64,000 nt of DNA from JAEYKI01 sp036679405 (GCA_036679405.1 JAVBVZ010000006.1:15958-79957), one strand, 5' to 3'. Counted from the stretch's first letter, positions 23,783 to 32,633 are shown. A program made the numbers and translations. The notes: generated by a model not told the origin, from the letters alone.

Positions 23783-25266
23783 TGCCGCAAGCAGTACTCA
23801 GACTTTCTGATGTGTCGAAGTCCTACAATGAGATAGAAATTCTTTCTGGAATTCAGTTGGAATTGTTTTCCGGACAGGTTTGTGCGCTCATTGGAAGCAA
23901 CGGCGCGGGAAAATCCACCCTGACGAAGATCATTACCGGAGAAGTGCAGGCGACGAGCGGAAAAATATATTTGGAAGGCAAAGAAGTGGATATCCCTTCT
24001 CCGTATGCTGCCAAGCGGCTGGGTATCGTCAGCTGTCCGCAGGATATCGTTGTGTTTGGGGAACTTAATATTACGGAAAATCTGTTTTTAGGCAGCGAAA
24101 TCAAAAAGAACGGCATACTGGACTGGCACAGCATGGAAGAGGCTACAAAAACCTTGCTGAAAAGGCTGGGGATAGAGGCCGATCCCAAAAGAAAAACCAA
24201 AAATCTTTCCCTGGCGGAAAAATATCTGATTCAGTTTGCGCGTGTCCTGCTGCTTGAGTATAAAGTGGTGGTGCTGGACGAACTGACGGATTCGCTGACT
24301 TTGGCTGAAGTACAGATTGTTTACGACATTATCCGCGAGCTTAAGGAGAAAGGCGCACTCATCATTTATATCACCCACAGGATCGAAGAAGCAATGAAGA
24401 TTGCCGATGTGGTTACCATCATGAAAGACGGGAAGATCACGGCCGTCCTTTCTGCGGAGGAGATGCAGCAGGATATTATTGTAAAAAATATGCTGGGGGA
24501 TGACATCAAAAAACATTATCCAAAACTTTCGGTTCCCAGGCGGGAGGTTGTGCTGAAGGTAAAACATATACGGAACAAATTTTTAAACGACATCAGCTTT
24601 TCGCTGCGCCGTGGGGAGATACTGGGAATTGCCGGGCTGGTGGGCTCGGGGCGTTCCAGCCTGTTAAAGGCGATTGTCGGCCTTGATAAGGTGGATTTCG
24701 GCGAGGTGGAGGTACTGCCGCAGAATCCCGGCCGGAGCAAGAAAAAAATAGGCCTGCAGTATAACAGCCACATAGGGTTTATGCCCGAAAACAGGGATGC
24801 GCAGGGTTTGTTTATGGATTTCTCCGTTTCGCACAATATTACGATCAAACGCCTTGATAAGGTTTATAGGGGCAAATGGATCTCACTGGCAAAGGAAGAT
24901 GAAAAAAGCCAAGATGTCGTCGGAAGGCTGGGGATCAAAACAAAGGATATCCATCAGCATGTGCGGTATTTAAGCGGCGGGAACAAGCAAAAAACGCTGG
25001 TGGGCAGAAACGTATTTTCCAACTGCAGTATCTTTGTCTTTGATGAACCGACCAAAGGCGTAGATATAGCCGGAAAGGTTGAAATATATAATATTATTAA
25101 TGAACTGATCCGCAAGGGAGCCGCCATCATACTGGTTTCGTCTGATTTTTCAGAACTTGCCGGTATGTGCGACCGGGTGCTGGTCATCCGGAAAGGAAGC
25201 CTGGTGGCGGAACTGAACCAGGCTGAGCTTACGCACCAGAAACTTTTTTTGCTGTGTAAGGAATAA
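23782..25266 (+). CDS. Orphan sugar ABC transporter ATP-binding protein, RbsA type
   Basis: A 494-residue tandem ATPase with no permease or binding protein beside it. Domain 1 has the P-loop GSNGAGKSTLTKII, but its signature is LSLAEKYL and Walker B reads VVLDELTDSL, with Leu in place of the usual Pro. Domain 2 has GLVGSGRSSLLKAIVG, LSGGNKQKTLVGRNV and FVFDEPTKGVDI, so this half looks functional. It starts within the last codon of the deoR gene. It may serve the permease encoded at 18606 as an alternative ATPase, or be the relic of a lost importer. Confidence 0.9.
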   Translation: MPQAVLRLSDVSKSYNEIEILSGIQLELFSGQVCALIGSNGAGKSTLTKIITGEVQATSGKIYLEGKEVDIPSPYAAKRLGIVSCPQDIVVFGELNITENLFLGSEIKKNGILDWHSMEEATKTLLKRLGIEADPKRKTKNLSLAEKYLIQFARVLLLEYKVVVLDELTDSLTLAEVQIVYDIIRELKEKGALIIYITHRIEEAMKIADVVTIMKDGKITAVLSAEEMQQDIIVKNMLGDDIKKHYPKLSVPRREVVLKVKHIRNKFLNDISFSLRRGEILGIAGLVGSGRSSLLKAIVGLDKVDFGEVEVLPQNPGRSKKKIGLQYNSHIGFMPENRDAQGLFMDFSVSHNITIKRLDKVYRGKWISLAKEDEKSQDVVGRLGIKTKDIHQHVRYLSGGNKQKTLVGRNVFSNCSIFVFDEPTKGVDIAGKVEIYNIINELIRKGAAIILVSSDFSELAGMCDRVLVIRKGSLVAELNQAELTHQKLFLLCKE

Positions 25267-25300
25267 GCGCGGCGGGCGCCGGGCCGGATAAAAGATCCAA

Positions 25301-25339
25301 TAAAAAAACTATTTAAGCCTTTGATATGGAGTTTTTTTA
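25301..25339 (+). terminator. Possible weak terminator before dhaK
   Basis: AAAAAACT and AGTTTTTT pair across an AT-rich loop, with the T run being part of the stem. It lies between the orphan ATPase and dhaK. Confidence 0.35.
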
Positions 25340-25407
25340 AAGCCCTGGGGTTTTGTGTTGCCATTTTAAAGAAAAATACGGCATTGCCGATAAAGGAGAG
25401 TTTTTAA

Positions 25408-26409
25408 ATGAAAAAAATCATGAACGACGCAAATGATGTGGTAGAGCAGATGCTGGAAGGTTTTGCGGGCGCGCATTCCAGGTATTATGAAAAGTTGCCC
25501 GGCATAAACGGGGTCGTTTTTAAAAACAGGCGAAAAAACAAAGTGGCGCTGGTTGCCGGCGGGGGAAGCGGGCACGAACCAATGTTTTGCGGCTTTGTGG
25601 GCCGCGGCCTGGCCGATGCCGCGGCCTGCGGAAATGTTTTTGCCTCGCCCGATCCGGGAACAATTTATGAAACCGCAAAAGCCGTGCACGAGGGAGCGGG
25701 CGTCCTGTTTTGTTATGGGAATTATGCGGGGGACAATATGAATTTTGATATGGCCGAAGAATTGCTTGGGGAGGAAGGGATCAAAACCGCGCATGTACGG
25801 GTTTGGGACGATTGTGCTTCCGCGCCGCCGGAGCGGACGGCAGACCGCAGAGGCGTTGCGGGGGACGTTTATGTTTTTAAGATTGCCGGCGCTGCCTGCG
25901 ACCTTGGATATTCGCTGGCGGAAGCGGCGGCGGTGGCTGAAAAAGCGCGGGATCATACCAGGTCGCTGGGCGTCTCGACTTCTCCCGCGACCATACCGGG
26001 GCTTGAAAAACCTACGTTTGAACTGGGGAGCGATGAAATTGAATTCGGGATGGGCATCCATGGGGAACCGGGCGTGATGCGGACAAAAATGCAGCCTGCC
26101 GATGATCTGGCGGACGTTATCTTCAATAAAATAATGGACGATATGCCGCTTCATAGCGGCAGCGAAGTCTGCGTACTTGTAAACGGCCTTGGGTCGACCA
26201 GCATTCTTGAAATGTCCATTGTTTACCGGAGGGTCGAAAAAAGGCTTCATGAACTGGGCGTGCTTATTTATGATGCGGATATCAACAGCTACTGCACCTG
26301 CCAGGAGATGGGGGGCTTTTCCGTTACGGTTATGCAACTGGACGAGGAACTCAAAAAATTGTACGACCAACCCTGCCATACCCCTTATTATGCGAAGGAG
26401 GAAAAATAA
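25408..26409 (+). CDS. dhaK: Dihydroxyacetone kinase subunit DhaK
   Basis: A 333-residue substrate-binding subunit of dihydroxyacetone kinase. The general-base His56 is in GGGSGHEP and the His218 that binds the keto group covalently is in MGIHGEPG; both numbers match E. coli DhaK exactly. With DhaL it phosphorylates dihydroxyacetone, or another small ketose such as erythrulose in some homologues. No dhaM or other PTS phosphodonor lies nearby, so either DhaM is elsewhere or the DhaKL pair uses ATP. The start follows AAAGGAG. In this setting it may collect dihydroxyacetone from sugar cleavage. Confidence 0.95.
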   Translation: MKKIMNDANDVVEQMLEGFAGAHSRYYEKLPGINGVVFKNRRKNKVALVAGGGSGHEPMFCGFVGRGLADAAACGNVFASPDPGTIYETAKAVHEGAGVLFCYGNYAGDNMNFDMAEELLGEEGIKTAHVRVWDDCASAPPERTADRRGVAGDVYVFKIAGAACDLGYSLAEAAAVAEKARDHTRSLGVSTSPATIPGLEKPTFELGSDEIEFGMGIHGEPGVMRTKMQPADDLADVIFNKIMDDMPLHSGSEVCVLVNGLGSTSILEMSIVYRRVEKRLHELGVLIYDADINSYCTCQEMGGFSVTVMQLDEELKKLYDQPCHTPYYAKEEK

Positions 26410-26410
26410 A

Positions 26411-27043
26411 ATGGAAATACTGACGGTTCAAAATGCAAAAGGAATGATTTTGTATGTTGCGGACAAAATTATAGAAAACAAACAGTATCTGACCGAAGTG
26501 GACAGCGCGATCGGTGACGGGGACCACGGCATCGGAATGGAGACGGGTTTTAAAAAGGTTAAAGAAAAACTGCCGGGTGAAAGTTTTGATTCTGTGAACC
26601 GTGTTTTTGCGCTGACGGGCAGGAGCATGCTGATGTCTATGGGCGGCGCTTCCGGCGTTATTTTTGGGAGCATGTTTTCCGAAGGGGCGAAAGCCCTGGA
26701 AGAAAAAGAAGAATTCGGCCCGGAAGAATTTGCAAAATATTTCCGCGCTTCGCTTACCGCGATCAAATTGCGGGGGAAAGCCGCGGTCGGCGATAAAACC
26801 ATGGTGGATGCCCTGGAACCGGCGGTGGCCGCCCTGGAAGCAAACACGGGAAAAGGGTTTGACGGTATGCTCAAAGCCGCTGAGGAAGCCGCTTTTTCGG
26901 GCGTGGAAAAAACGAAAGATATGGTTGCGAAATTCGGCAGGGCAAAATCGCTTATGGAAAGGGCGGTGGGCTTTCAGGATGCGGGCGCGACCTCCGTTTG
27001 GATCATATTCAGATCTATGAGCGAATATGCAAATGCCTGCTGA
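26411..27043 (+). CDS. dhaL: Dihydroxyacetone kinase subunit DhaL
   Basis: A 210-residue nucleotide-binding subunit. The Mg-ADP-binding Asp cluster is visible in LTEVDSAIGDGDHGIGMETGF, followed by GGASGVIFGSMF and GDKTMVDALEPA, all diagnostic for DhaL. The start at 26411 is one base after the dhaK stop, with AAGGAGG upstream; the frame extends upstream through dhaK but only as a shadow. It is closed by a strong terminator. Confidence 0.95.
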   Translation: MEILTVQNAKGMILYVADKIIENKQYLTEVDSAIGDGDHGIGMETGFKKVKEKLPGESFDSVNRVFALTGRSMLMSMGGASGVIFGSMFSEGAKALEEKEEFGPEEFAKYFRASLTAIKLRGKAAVGDKTMVDALEPAVAALEANTGKGFDGMLKAAEEAAFSGVEKTKDMVAKFGRAKSLMERAVGFQDAGATSVWIIFRSMSEYANAC

Positions 27044-27069
27044 AAGCGGGTAGAAAATCCGGTTCATAC

Positions 27070-27100
27070 AAAAACCCCGGCGGTTTGGCCGGGGTTTTTT
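27070..27100 (+). terminator. Rho-independent terminator after dhaL
   Basis: AAAAACCCCGGC pairs with GCCGGGGTTTTT around a 6-base loop, ending in a T run. It closes the dhaKL operon ahead of the convergent uvrA gene. Confidence 0.92.
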
Positions 27101-27204
27101 ATGCCGCATGGCCGGGTGTTTTTTTAAAGCTGCCATCCGGGAGACACGCAAAAGGAAGAGCGATTGATTAGAGGGTGAAAACAGCAGAGGATGGCTTTCC
27201 TTTT

Positions 27205-30030
27205 TTATTGATATAAGTGGTATTTTAAATATTGGGCCGTGTAACTGTCTTTGTTTTTGATAATTTGCTCGGGAGTTCCGCAACATAGAACATTTCCGCC
27301 GTCTGTACCCCCTTCGGGGCCAAGGTCAATTATATAGTCCGCGTTTTTTATTAGATCCAGATTGTGCTCTATGACGATTGCCGTATTTCCGCTTTCGACC
27401 AGCAAATGAATAATATCGATAAGGATGTGAATGTCGGCCATGTGCAGTCCGGTGGTTGGTTCGTCAAAAATATATATTGTTGATCCGGTCGCCGGTTTAA
27501 GAAGCTCTGTTGCCAGCTTCGCACGCTGGGCTTCGCCGCCGGACAAAGTGGTAGATGATTGGCCCAGCTTGATATAGCCAAGCCCTACCCGGCACAGCGT
27601 GCCGATTTTTCTTTTTAATCTGGGTATATTGTCAAAAAAAGCCCTCGCTTCATCGGCTGTCATGTCAAGAACATCGGCAATATTCTTGCCTTTATAAAAA
27701 ACTTCCAGGGTTTCCCGGTTGTAGCGCTTACCCCCGCATACGTCACAGGGGACAAACAGGTCGGGAAGAAAATGCATGTTGATTTTGACAAGGCCGTCGC
27801 CCTGGCAGGCTTCGCATCGGCCGCCTTTTATGTTGAAGGAGAAGCGTCCTGCACCATAGCCTCGGATTTTGGCATCCTTCGTTTGAGAAAACAGTGTTCG
27901 GATATCATTGAAGAGACCCGTGTACGTGGCCGGGTTGGAACGCGGTGTCCGCCCAATCGGGCTTTGGTCTATATTGATCACTTTATCCAGATGCCTCCAG
28001 CCCTCTATCCTTTCGCATTTTCCGGGGTGTAATTTGGCATGATTAAGTTTGGAGGCAAGGGCCTTGTATAGGGTTTCGTTAATAAGACTGGACTTGCCTG
28101 AACCCGATACGCCGGTGACGCATGTCAGGGTGCCGAGTGGTATGGATACATTAATGTTTTTCAGATTGTTTTGAGAAGCCCCTTTGATTACCAGAAAGTG
28201 TCCATTCCCGCTGCGCCGGTTTTCTGGAATGGGAATATGCCTTTTATGAGATAAGTACTGACCGGTTATCGAGACTTCGGACGCTGCAATGTCGGACGCT
28301 TCGCCCGTCGCGACAATATTTCCTCCCTGGATTCCCGCGCCCGGCCCTATATCGACGATCCAGTCTGCCTGCCGGATGGTTTCCTCATCGTGCTCAATCA
28401 CGATCAGCGTATTTCCCAAATCTCTGAGATCCTTAAGTGCGGACATCAGTCTGGCACTATCCCGCTGATGAAGTCCGATGGAGGGTTCGTCAAGGATATA
28501 CAGAATGCCGGTCAGTCCGGAGCCAATTTGTGTTGCAAGACGAATACGCTGCGCTTCGCCACCGGATAGTGTGCCTGCCGGACGCGAGAGCGTCAGGTAG
28601 CCGAGCCCTACGGTGCTTAGAAAAGCAAGCCGGGCACCTGCTTCTCGTATGATGGGCGCGGCAATGGACGATTGCGGGCCATCTAGCTGAAGCGTGTTAA
28701 TAAAATGGCTGGCTTCGGCCACGGGCAGTTTGCAAAAATCGGCAATGTTGAGACCGCCAATGGTTACGGCCAGCAGTTCGGGAATCAGTCGGTCGCCATG
28801 GCAGTCGGGACAAGTTGAATCAGAAAGAAACGGCGCAAGGTTCTGTTTTGCAGTATCCGTTTCTGCTTCCCGGAAACGTCTTTCAAGAATGTTCGTAACA
28901 CCGCTGAATGCTTGATATCCTTTCATGGCACCATACCTGTTGTTGTATTCCACGTACAATTTTTTTCCTTTTGTTCCGTACAGAAGCGCGTCCAGTGCCT
29001 CTTTGCTCAATTTGGAGACAGGTGTATCCGGGTCAAAGCCGTATTGTTTGCCTATTGCGCGGTAGAAGGCGTTGCAGTAAGAGCTTGGATCGGTATTTGA
29101 CCATCCGGGAACGGCAAAGGCTGTTTTGACGGGAAACGATTTATTTGGTATGATTTTTTCGGTATCGGCTACTAAGAATGATCCGAGGCCAAGGCAGGTT
29201 TTACATGCGCCATACGGACTGTTGAAGGAAAACATGCGGGGGGAAAGCTCCCCCAAAGAGACGTGGCAATGCGGACAGGTAAGGCTTTGGGAAAAAACAA
29301 GCTCTGTATTTTGGTCGGGGCAGTTTACATACACCAGGTCTCCGGAGAGTTGGAGCGTTGTTTCTATGGAATCGGTGAGCCGTTGTGACAAACCTTCTTG
29401 GACGGTCAGCCTGTCTACAACAATATCGATATTATGGGTTGTGTCTTTATTTAAAGATATCGGGGTTTCTAAAGTGTAAAAGACGCCGTCCACGCGCATC
29501 CGTGCAAATCCGTTTCTGCGCATTTTTTCAAAGACTTTTTTATGTTCGCCTTTACTGTTGCAGACAATGGGAGCCATCACCATGATTTTTGTTCCAAAGG
29601 CAAGCGCTAAAATCTGATTCGCAATTTCATCTACCGATTGTTTTTTGATAGCCTTTCCGCATGAGGGGCAGTGCGGCGTGCCGATTCGAGCCCAAAGCAA
29701 GCGGAGGTAATCATATATTTCCGTTATAGTTCCCACTGTTGACCGGGGGTTGTTGGATGTTGATTTTTGCTGTATGGAGATAGCCGGGGAAAGCCCTTCT
29801 ATGGAATCCACGTTCGGTTTGTTGTGCTGTCCAAGGAACATACGCGCATAGGAAGAAAGAGATTCAACATAGCGCATTTGTCCCTCCGCAAAAAGCGTAT
29901 CGAAAGCGAGACTGGATTTTCCGGAGCCGCTCACACCCGTGAATACCGTAAGCTTATTGCGTGGAATCTGAAGGTTTATGTTTTTCAGATTGTTCTCCCG
30001 CGCTCCTGTAATTCGTATATATTTATTCAT
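27205..30030 (-). CDS. uvrA: Excinuclease ABC subunit A (UvrA)
   Basis: A 941-residue DNA-damage recognition ATPase of nucleotide excision repair. Two ABC modules are present: P-loops GVSGSGKSSLAFDTL and GVSGSGKSSLINETL, and signatures LSGGEAQRIRLATQIG and LSGGEAQRAKLATELL. Zinc modules are CPSCGKA, CPHC with CKTC, and CEACQGDG with CDVCGGKR. The region after the first zinc finger is full length, so this is not the short UvrA2 type. The start at 30030 has GGAAAGG upstream; the frame is open to 30099 but lacks a site there. No uvrB or uvrC is nearby, so this may be either the housekeeping copy or a paralogue. Confidence 0.92.
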   Translation of the reverse strand: MNKYIRITGARENNLKNINLQIPRNKLTVFTGVSGSGKSSLAFDTLFAEGQMRYVESLSSYARMFLGQHNKPNVDSIEGLSPAISIQQKSTSNNPRSTVGTITEIYDYLRLLWARIGTPHCPSCGKAIKKQSVDEIANQILALAFGTKIMVMAPIVCNSKGEHKKVFEKMRRNGFARMRVDGVFYTLETPISLNKDTTHNIDIVVDRLTVQEGLSQRLTDSIETTLQLSGDLVYVNCPDQNTELVFSQSLTCPHCHVSLGELSPRMFSFNSPYGACKTCLGLGSFLVADTEKIIPNKSFPVKTAFAVPGWSNTDPSSYCNAFYRAIGKQYGFDPDTPVSKLSKEALDALLYGTKGKKLYVEYNNRYGAMKGYQAFSGVTNILERRFREAETDTAKQNLAPFLSDSTCPDCHGDRLIPELLAVTIGGLNIADFCKLPVAEASHFINTLQLDGPQSSIAAPIIREAGARLAFLSTVGLGYLTLSRPAGTLSGGEAQRIRLATQIGSGLTGILYILDEPSIGLHQRDSARLMSALKDLRDLGNTLIVIEHDEETIRQADWIVDIGPGAGIQGGNIVATGEASDIAASEVSITGQYLSHKRHIPIPENRRSGNGHFLVIKGASQNNLKNINVSIPLGTLTCVTGVSGSGKSSLINETLYKALASKLNHAKLHPGKCERIEGWRHLDKVINIDQSPIGRTPRSNPATYTGLFNDIRTLFSQTKDAKIRGYGAGRFSFNIKGGRCEACQGDGLVKINMHFLPDLFVPCDVCGGKRYNRETLEVFYKGKNIADVLDMTADEARAFFDNIPRLKRKIGTLCRVGLGYIKLGQSSTTLSGGEAQRAKLATELLKPATGSTIYIFDEPTTGLHMADIHILIDIIHLLVESGNTAIVIEHNLDLIKNADYIIDLGPEGGTDGGNVLCCGTPEQIIKNKDSYTAQYLKYHLYQ

Positions 30031-30179
30031 GGCTTTACCTTTCCGGTGTTGCAATAAAAAAGCAGCGCACATGTTGGCAACAGGACTTACGTTTACCAAA
30101 CTGCACGCTGCAGTTTTATTTTACCATAAAAATTTTTTTGAGTGTAAGCGCAAATTTTAAGAAAATATGCCGCTGTGTA

Positions 30180-30419
30180 TTATTCAATATAGCCTTTACA
30201 GCTGTAATTGTTATATTGTTTTTTAAGCTTAAGAGTAACCGAATGATCCGGCATTTCTTTTTCTTCAAGGATTTTGTATTTTGTGTGGTTGCGCTCCAGC
30301 AGAGCCTTATAATGGGTAAGTTCTTCTTTGAGCGCGTGAGCCGCCGCAGCCGGTCCGGTGTCCTCTTTTGGGAAAAAAGTTATGGTCATTTCCAAACATG
30401 CAGATTGTATGCGTTTCAT
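30180..30419 (-). CDS. Small protein of unknown function (paralogue of upstream neighbour)
   Basis: A 79-residue protein that I do not recognise. It shares with the product of 30416-30631 the opening MKRIQ-x-ACL, a central Lys-rich helix with KYKILEE, and the end TLKLKKQY-x-NY. Its ATG overlaps the stop of the neighbour (ATGA), so translation is coupled. No signal peptide or membrane segment is seen. The predicted pattern is a strand, a helix and two strands, which could make a small ferredoxin-like fold or a heterodimer with its partner. Confidence 0.6.
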   Translation of the reverse strand: MKRIQSACLEMTITFFPKEDTGPAAAAHALKEELTHYKALLERNHTKYKILEEKEMPDHSVTLKLKKQYNNYSCKGYIE

Positions 30420-30631
30420 ATGCTTGCCTCCTGTTTCATATAATCTCCCGGAGCATAGTTTATATATTGCCTTTTGAGTTTGATGATTATTGAGCCGTCC
30501 GCTTGCGGTTGTTCGCTTTCTATTTCGTATTTACGGTTCTTCTTTTTCAAATAGAACTGAAAAGTTTCCAGTTCGGTTTTGGTTTCAAACCTGACGGTCT
30601 GCAACAGACAGGCATACTGGATTCGTTTCAT
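30416..30631 (-). CDS. Small protein of unknown function (first of paralogous pair)
   Basis: A 71-residue protein, unrecognised. Sequence blocks MKRIQYACLLQTVRFETK, RKYEIESE and IIIKLKRQYINY align with the downstream paralogue. The start at 30631 is chosen because AAGGAGGTG lies 6 bases upstream; a GTG at 30640 overlaps that site. The strong site and the coupled paralogue support a real gene pair arising by tandem duplication. Confidence 0.6.
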   Translation of the reverse strand: MKRIQYACLLQTVRFETKTELETFQFYLKKKNRKYEIESEQPQADGSIIIKLKRQYINYAPGDYMKQEASI

Positions 30632-30918
30632 GTTTCTCACCTCCTTCTGGCCGGCATTGAAAAAGTGAGAAATGCGGCCTATAGTTGCATATCCAGATAA
30701 TAAATCGATATAATAAGATTATTTAACGTAATATGCTTTATAATATCTATTTTAGCACCTGATTTTTTAAAAATGTAAGTTAAATTTTTTTTAAAGTGCA
30801 AAAAAACGCTTATGTTAACAAAAAAGCGTGTGCTAAAATAGAGCCTGATGGCGGCAGAGCCGCTTCATTAAAATAGACAATTGTTTTAATAAAATTATAA
30901 AAGGTGGAGTAAAAGCTA

Positions 30919-31686
30919 TTGGAAAGACTTTCTTTTGGTTATGTGAAGATATTATCCGGTGTTGCCGCAGGCAGAATAGGCCGGTATGTTATGGATGAAC
31001 GTGAAAGCGGAAAGGCTAAGATATATTTCGGGTATCATAACGATAGTTTGCGGTTTCCGAATTACAGAAGTTGCAAAGTTATATCTAAAACGAACCTCAC
31101 AAACAATATATCCAAACAGGACCTGATCGATAGATACTATTCGGTTGTCCAAGAACTCAACAGCGTAGACGCAAACAGCAATAGAAAAGTAAAAAAGTAT
31201 TCGGCGCAACATACGGATTTAATAACGGAGTGTAATATAATCCGCGGTTTGTTACGCGAGCGTTTCAGTATCGCTCTGCTGAATGGAGAGCAGGCGGACA
31301 AAAATACAATACTGCTTTTTTCTTTTATGGATGCTCTTTGGGTCAATGATTTTTCCCTCGGATTGGTTGAGAAAGGCTATGATGTCGCTTGGAACGATCA
31401 TGAGGAATCGATGGCGGATTGTAAATGGATTTTTAAAGATTATCTTGTCAGGTGCGGTACTTTTATATTTATAGCGACAGGGAATTCGATACGACAGTCC
31501 TGGTTCATGGATGATTTTCGTTATTTTAAAGGCCTTGCCGGTTCCGGTCCGCATCGTATTATTTGTGTGAAAGCCGATGAGTCGCGCGTGCCGGAAAGTA
31601 TTGGAACGGCATTTGATCTGCGCAATCAATTTAGCGATATATATTATAAAAATTTTGAAGCCTTGATTGACTCTATGGAAGGTTAG
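30919..31686 (+). CDS. TIR-like domain protein with KOW-like N-terminus
   Basis: A 255-residue protein with a TTG start and AAGGTGGAG 9 bases upstream. Residues 8-38 (VKILSGVAAGRIGRYVMDE) look like a KOW/SH3-type small barrel. Residues 60-125 are a helical linker. Residues 129-253 follow the TIR pattern: strand ILLFSFMDALWVNDFSLGL, then KGYDVAWND, then FIFIATGNSIRQSWFMDDF, which resembles the conserved S-x-W-x-x-E/D segment, then RIICVKAD. TIR domains sense or cleave NAD+ in bacterial defence. The usual catalytic Glu position near Trp195 is occupied by Asp198/Asp199, so activity is uncertain. It is a single gene with its own terminator and stands alone among sugar genes. Confidence 0.5.
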   Translation: MERLSFGYVKILSGVAAGRIGRYVMDERESGKAKIYFGYHNDSLRFPNYRSCKVISKTNLTNNISKQDLIDRYYSVVQELNSVDANSNRKVKKYSAQHTDLITECNIIRGLLRERFSIALLNGEQADKNTILLFSFMDALWVNDFSLGLVEKGYDVAWNDHEESMADCKWIFKDYLVRCGTFIFIATGNSIRQSWFMDDFRYFKGLAGSGPHRIICVKADESRVPESIGTAFDLRNQFSDIYYKNFEALIDSMEG

Positions 31687-31715
31687 CAAAACAATCCAAA
31701 CCGGATTGTTTTGCT
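31685..31715 (+). terminator. Long hairpin after TIR-like gene
   Basis: Perfect 13-bp arms AGCAAAACAATCC and GGATTGTTTTGCT around AAACC, directly at the stop codon. It could serve both this gene and the convergent merR-type gene. Confidence 0.7.
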
Positions 31716-31789
31716 GGTCTGCTTATAAACATTGGGCAACGAATAAAGTATAAGACTCCGTACGATATTCATAGAAATCGGAGCAATGC

Positions 31790-32545
31790 TTACCGGCAGT
31801 AAATTTGTAGCGCGTCACGTAAAAAGGCGGCGCATCCTTTCTTTATGTCGTCGTAATATTTTTTGAAGCGCGGGTCGTCCACATAGGCCTGCGCCAGCGC
31901 AAGGTGCGCTTCTTTTGAGTAATGGGGCCAAAAATATGTAAGCCACTCCTTGTGCAGGGCGCAAACCTGCTGTGCGCATTCGCCGGCGGGGTCGCCCTGC
32001 TCGAATGCCGTTTTCAGCAATTCGTTGATTTTTTCAGATAATTCCTCCGTCCGCCCGTATTGTGCGGCCGTCCATCCCGCCATTTTGGCGCTGCTGGCGT
32101 CTATAACGGCATTGCCGAACCTTTCGCGGATTTCTTTACCGTACTTGTTTTCGTTTTCTTCAATCATTTTTTGTTTGAAACCTTCAAATTTTTCCTGGTC
32201 TGTCATTGTTATACCTCCTTTGGATGCGGCGATCGTTTTTTGAACATTTTCAATCAGCAGCTGGAGCCGCTGTTTTTTGGCCTTCAGGGCGGACAGGTGT
32301 TCGCGCAGGGCCGCGTTGCGGTCGTAATTTGCTGAAAGCATGATTTTTTTGATTTCATCAAGCGGTATCCCAAGTTCGCGGTAAAAGAGGATCTGCTGCA
32401 GCAGATCCGCTTCTTTTGAGCTGTATACCCTGTAAGCGTTGCCGCTTGCGCGCCTGGGCGTCAGCAGCCCGATCTCGTCGTAATACCGCAGGGTCCGGGT
32501 GGTGACCCCTGATAATTTAGCCAGTTCGTTGATTGTGTATTTCAT
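31790..32545 (-). CDS. MerR-family regulator of TipA type (TipAS ligand domain)
   Basis: A 251-residue activator. The MerR helix-turn-helix and wing are at the start (YTINELAKLSGVTTRTLRYYDEIGLLTP), followed by a coiled-coil dimerisation helix and, after about residue 115, an antibiotic-binding TipAS-like domain. That domain is seen in AHLALAQAYVDDPRFKKYYDDIKKG and the upstream Trp-rich part KEWLTYFWPHYSKEAH. Such proteins (TipA, Mta, SkgA) respond to cyclic peptides or other drugs. The gene's own promoter has the 19-bp spacer typical of MerR targets, pointing to autoregulation. The start has GGAGGG upstream. Confidence 0.92.
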   Translation of the reverse strand: MKYTINELAKLSGVTTRTLRYYDEIGLLTPRRASGNAYRVYSSKEADLLQQILFYRELGIPLDEIKKIMLSANYDRNAALREHLSALKAKKQRLQLLIENVQKTIAASKGGITMTDQEKFEGFKQKMIEENENKYGKEIRERFGNAVIDASSAKMAGWTAAQYGRTEELSEKINELLKTAFEQGDPAGECAQQVCALHKEWLTYFWPHYSKEAHLALAQAYVDDPRFKKYYDDIKKGCAAFLRDALQIYCR

Positions 32546-32602
32546 ACTGATCCCTCCATCATCTGCGCCGGTGCCGGATGATCTATCCGTTTGATTAATT
32601 GA

Positions 32603-32633
32603 AGTATAAACGATTACGCAGCGTGAATGTCAA
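32603..32633 (-). promoter_or_regulatory. MerR-type promoter with 19-bp spacer
   Basis: Read on the minus strand, TTGACA and TATACT are separated by 19 bp, with the small dyad ACGC-T-GCGT inside the spacer. Over-long spacers with a central dyad are the hallmark of promoters activated by MerR proteins through DNA distortion. It precedes the TipA-type regulator gene itself. Confidence 0.7.

Noticed and set aside
25366..26379. A 337-codon frame antisense to dhaK
   Set aside because: DhaK active-site residues fall at the expected numbers; the other strand has no recognisable domain.
27205..30030. UvrA as a drug-resistance ABC-F or UvrA2 protein
   Set aside because: Length, three zinc modules and full-length insertion domains match canonical UvrA.
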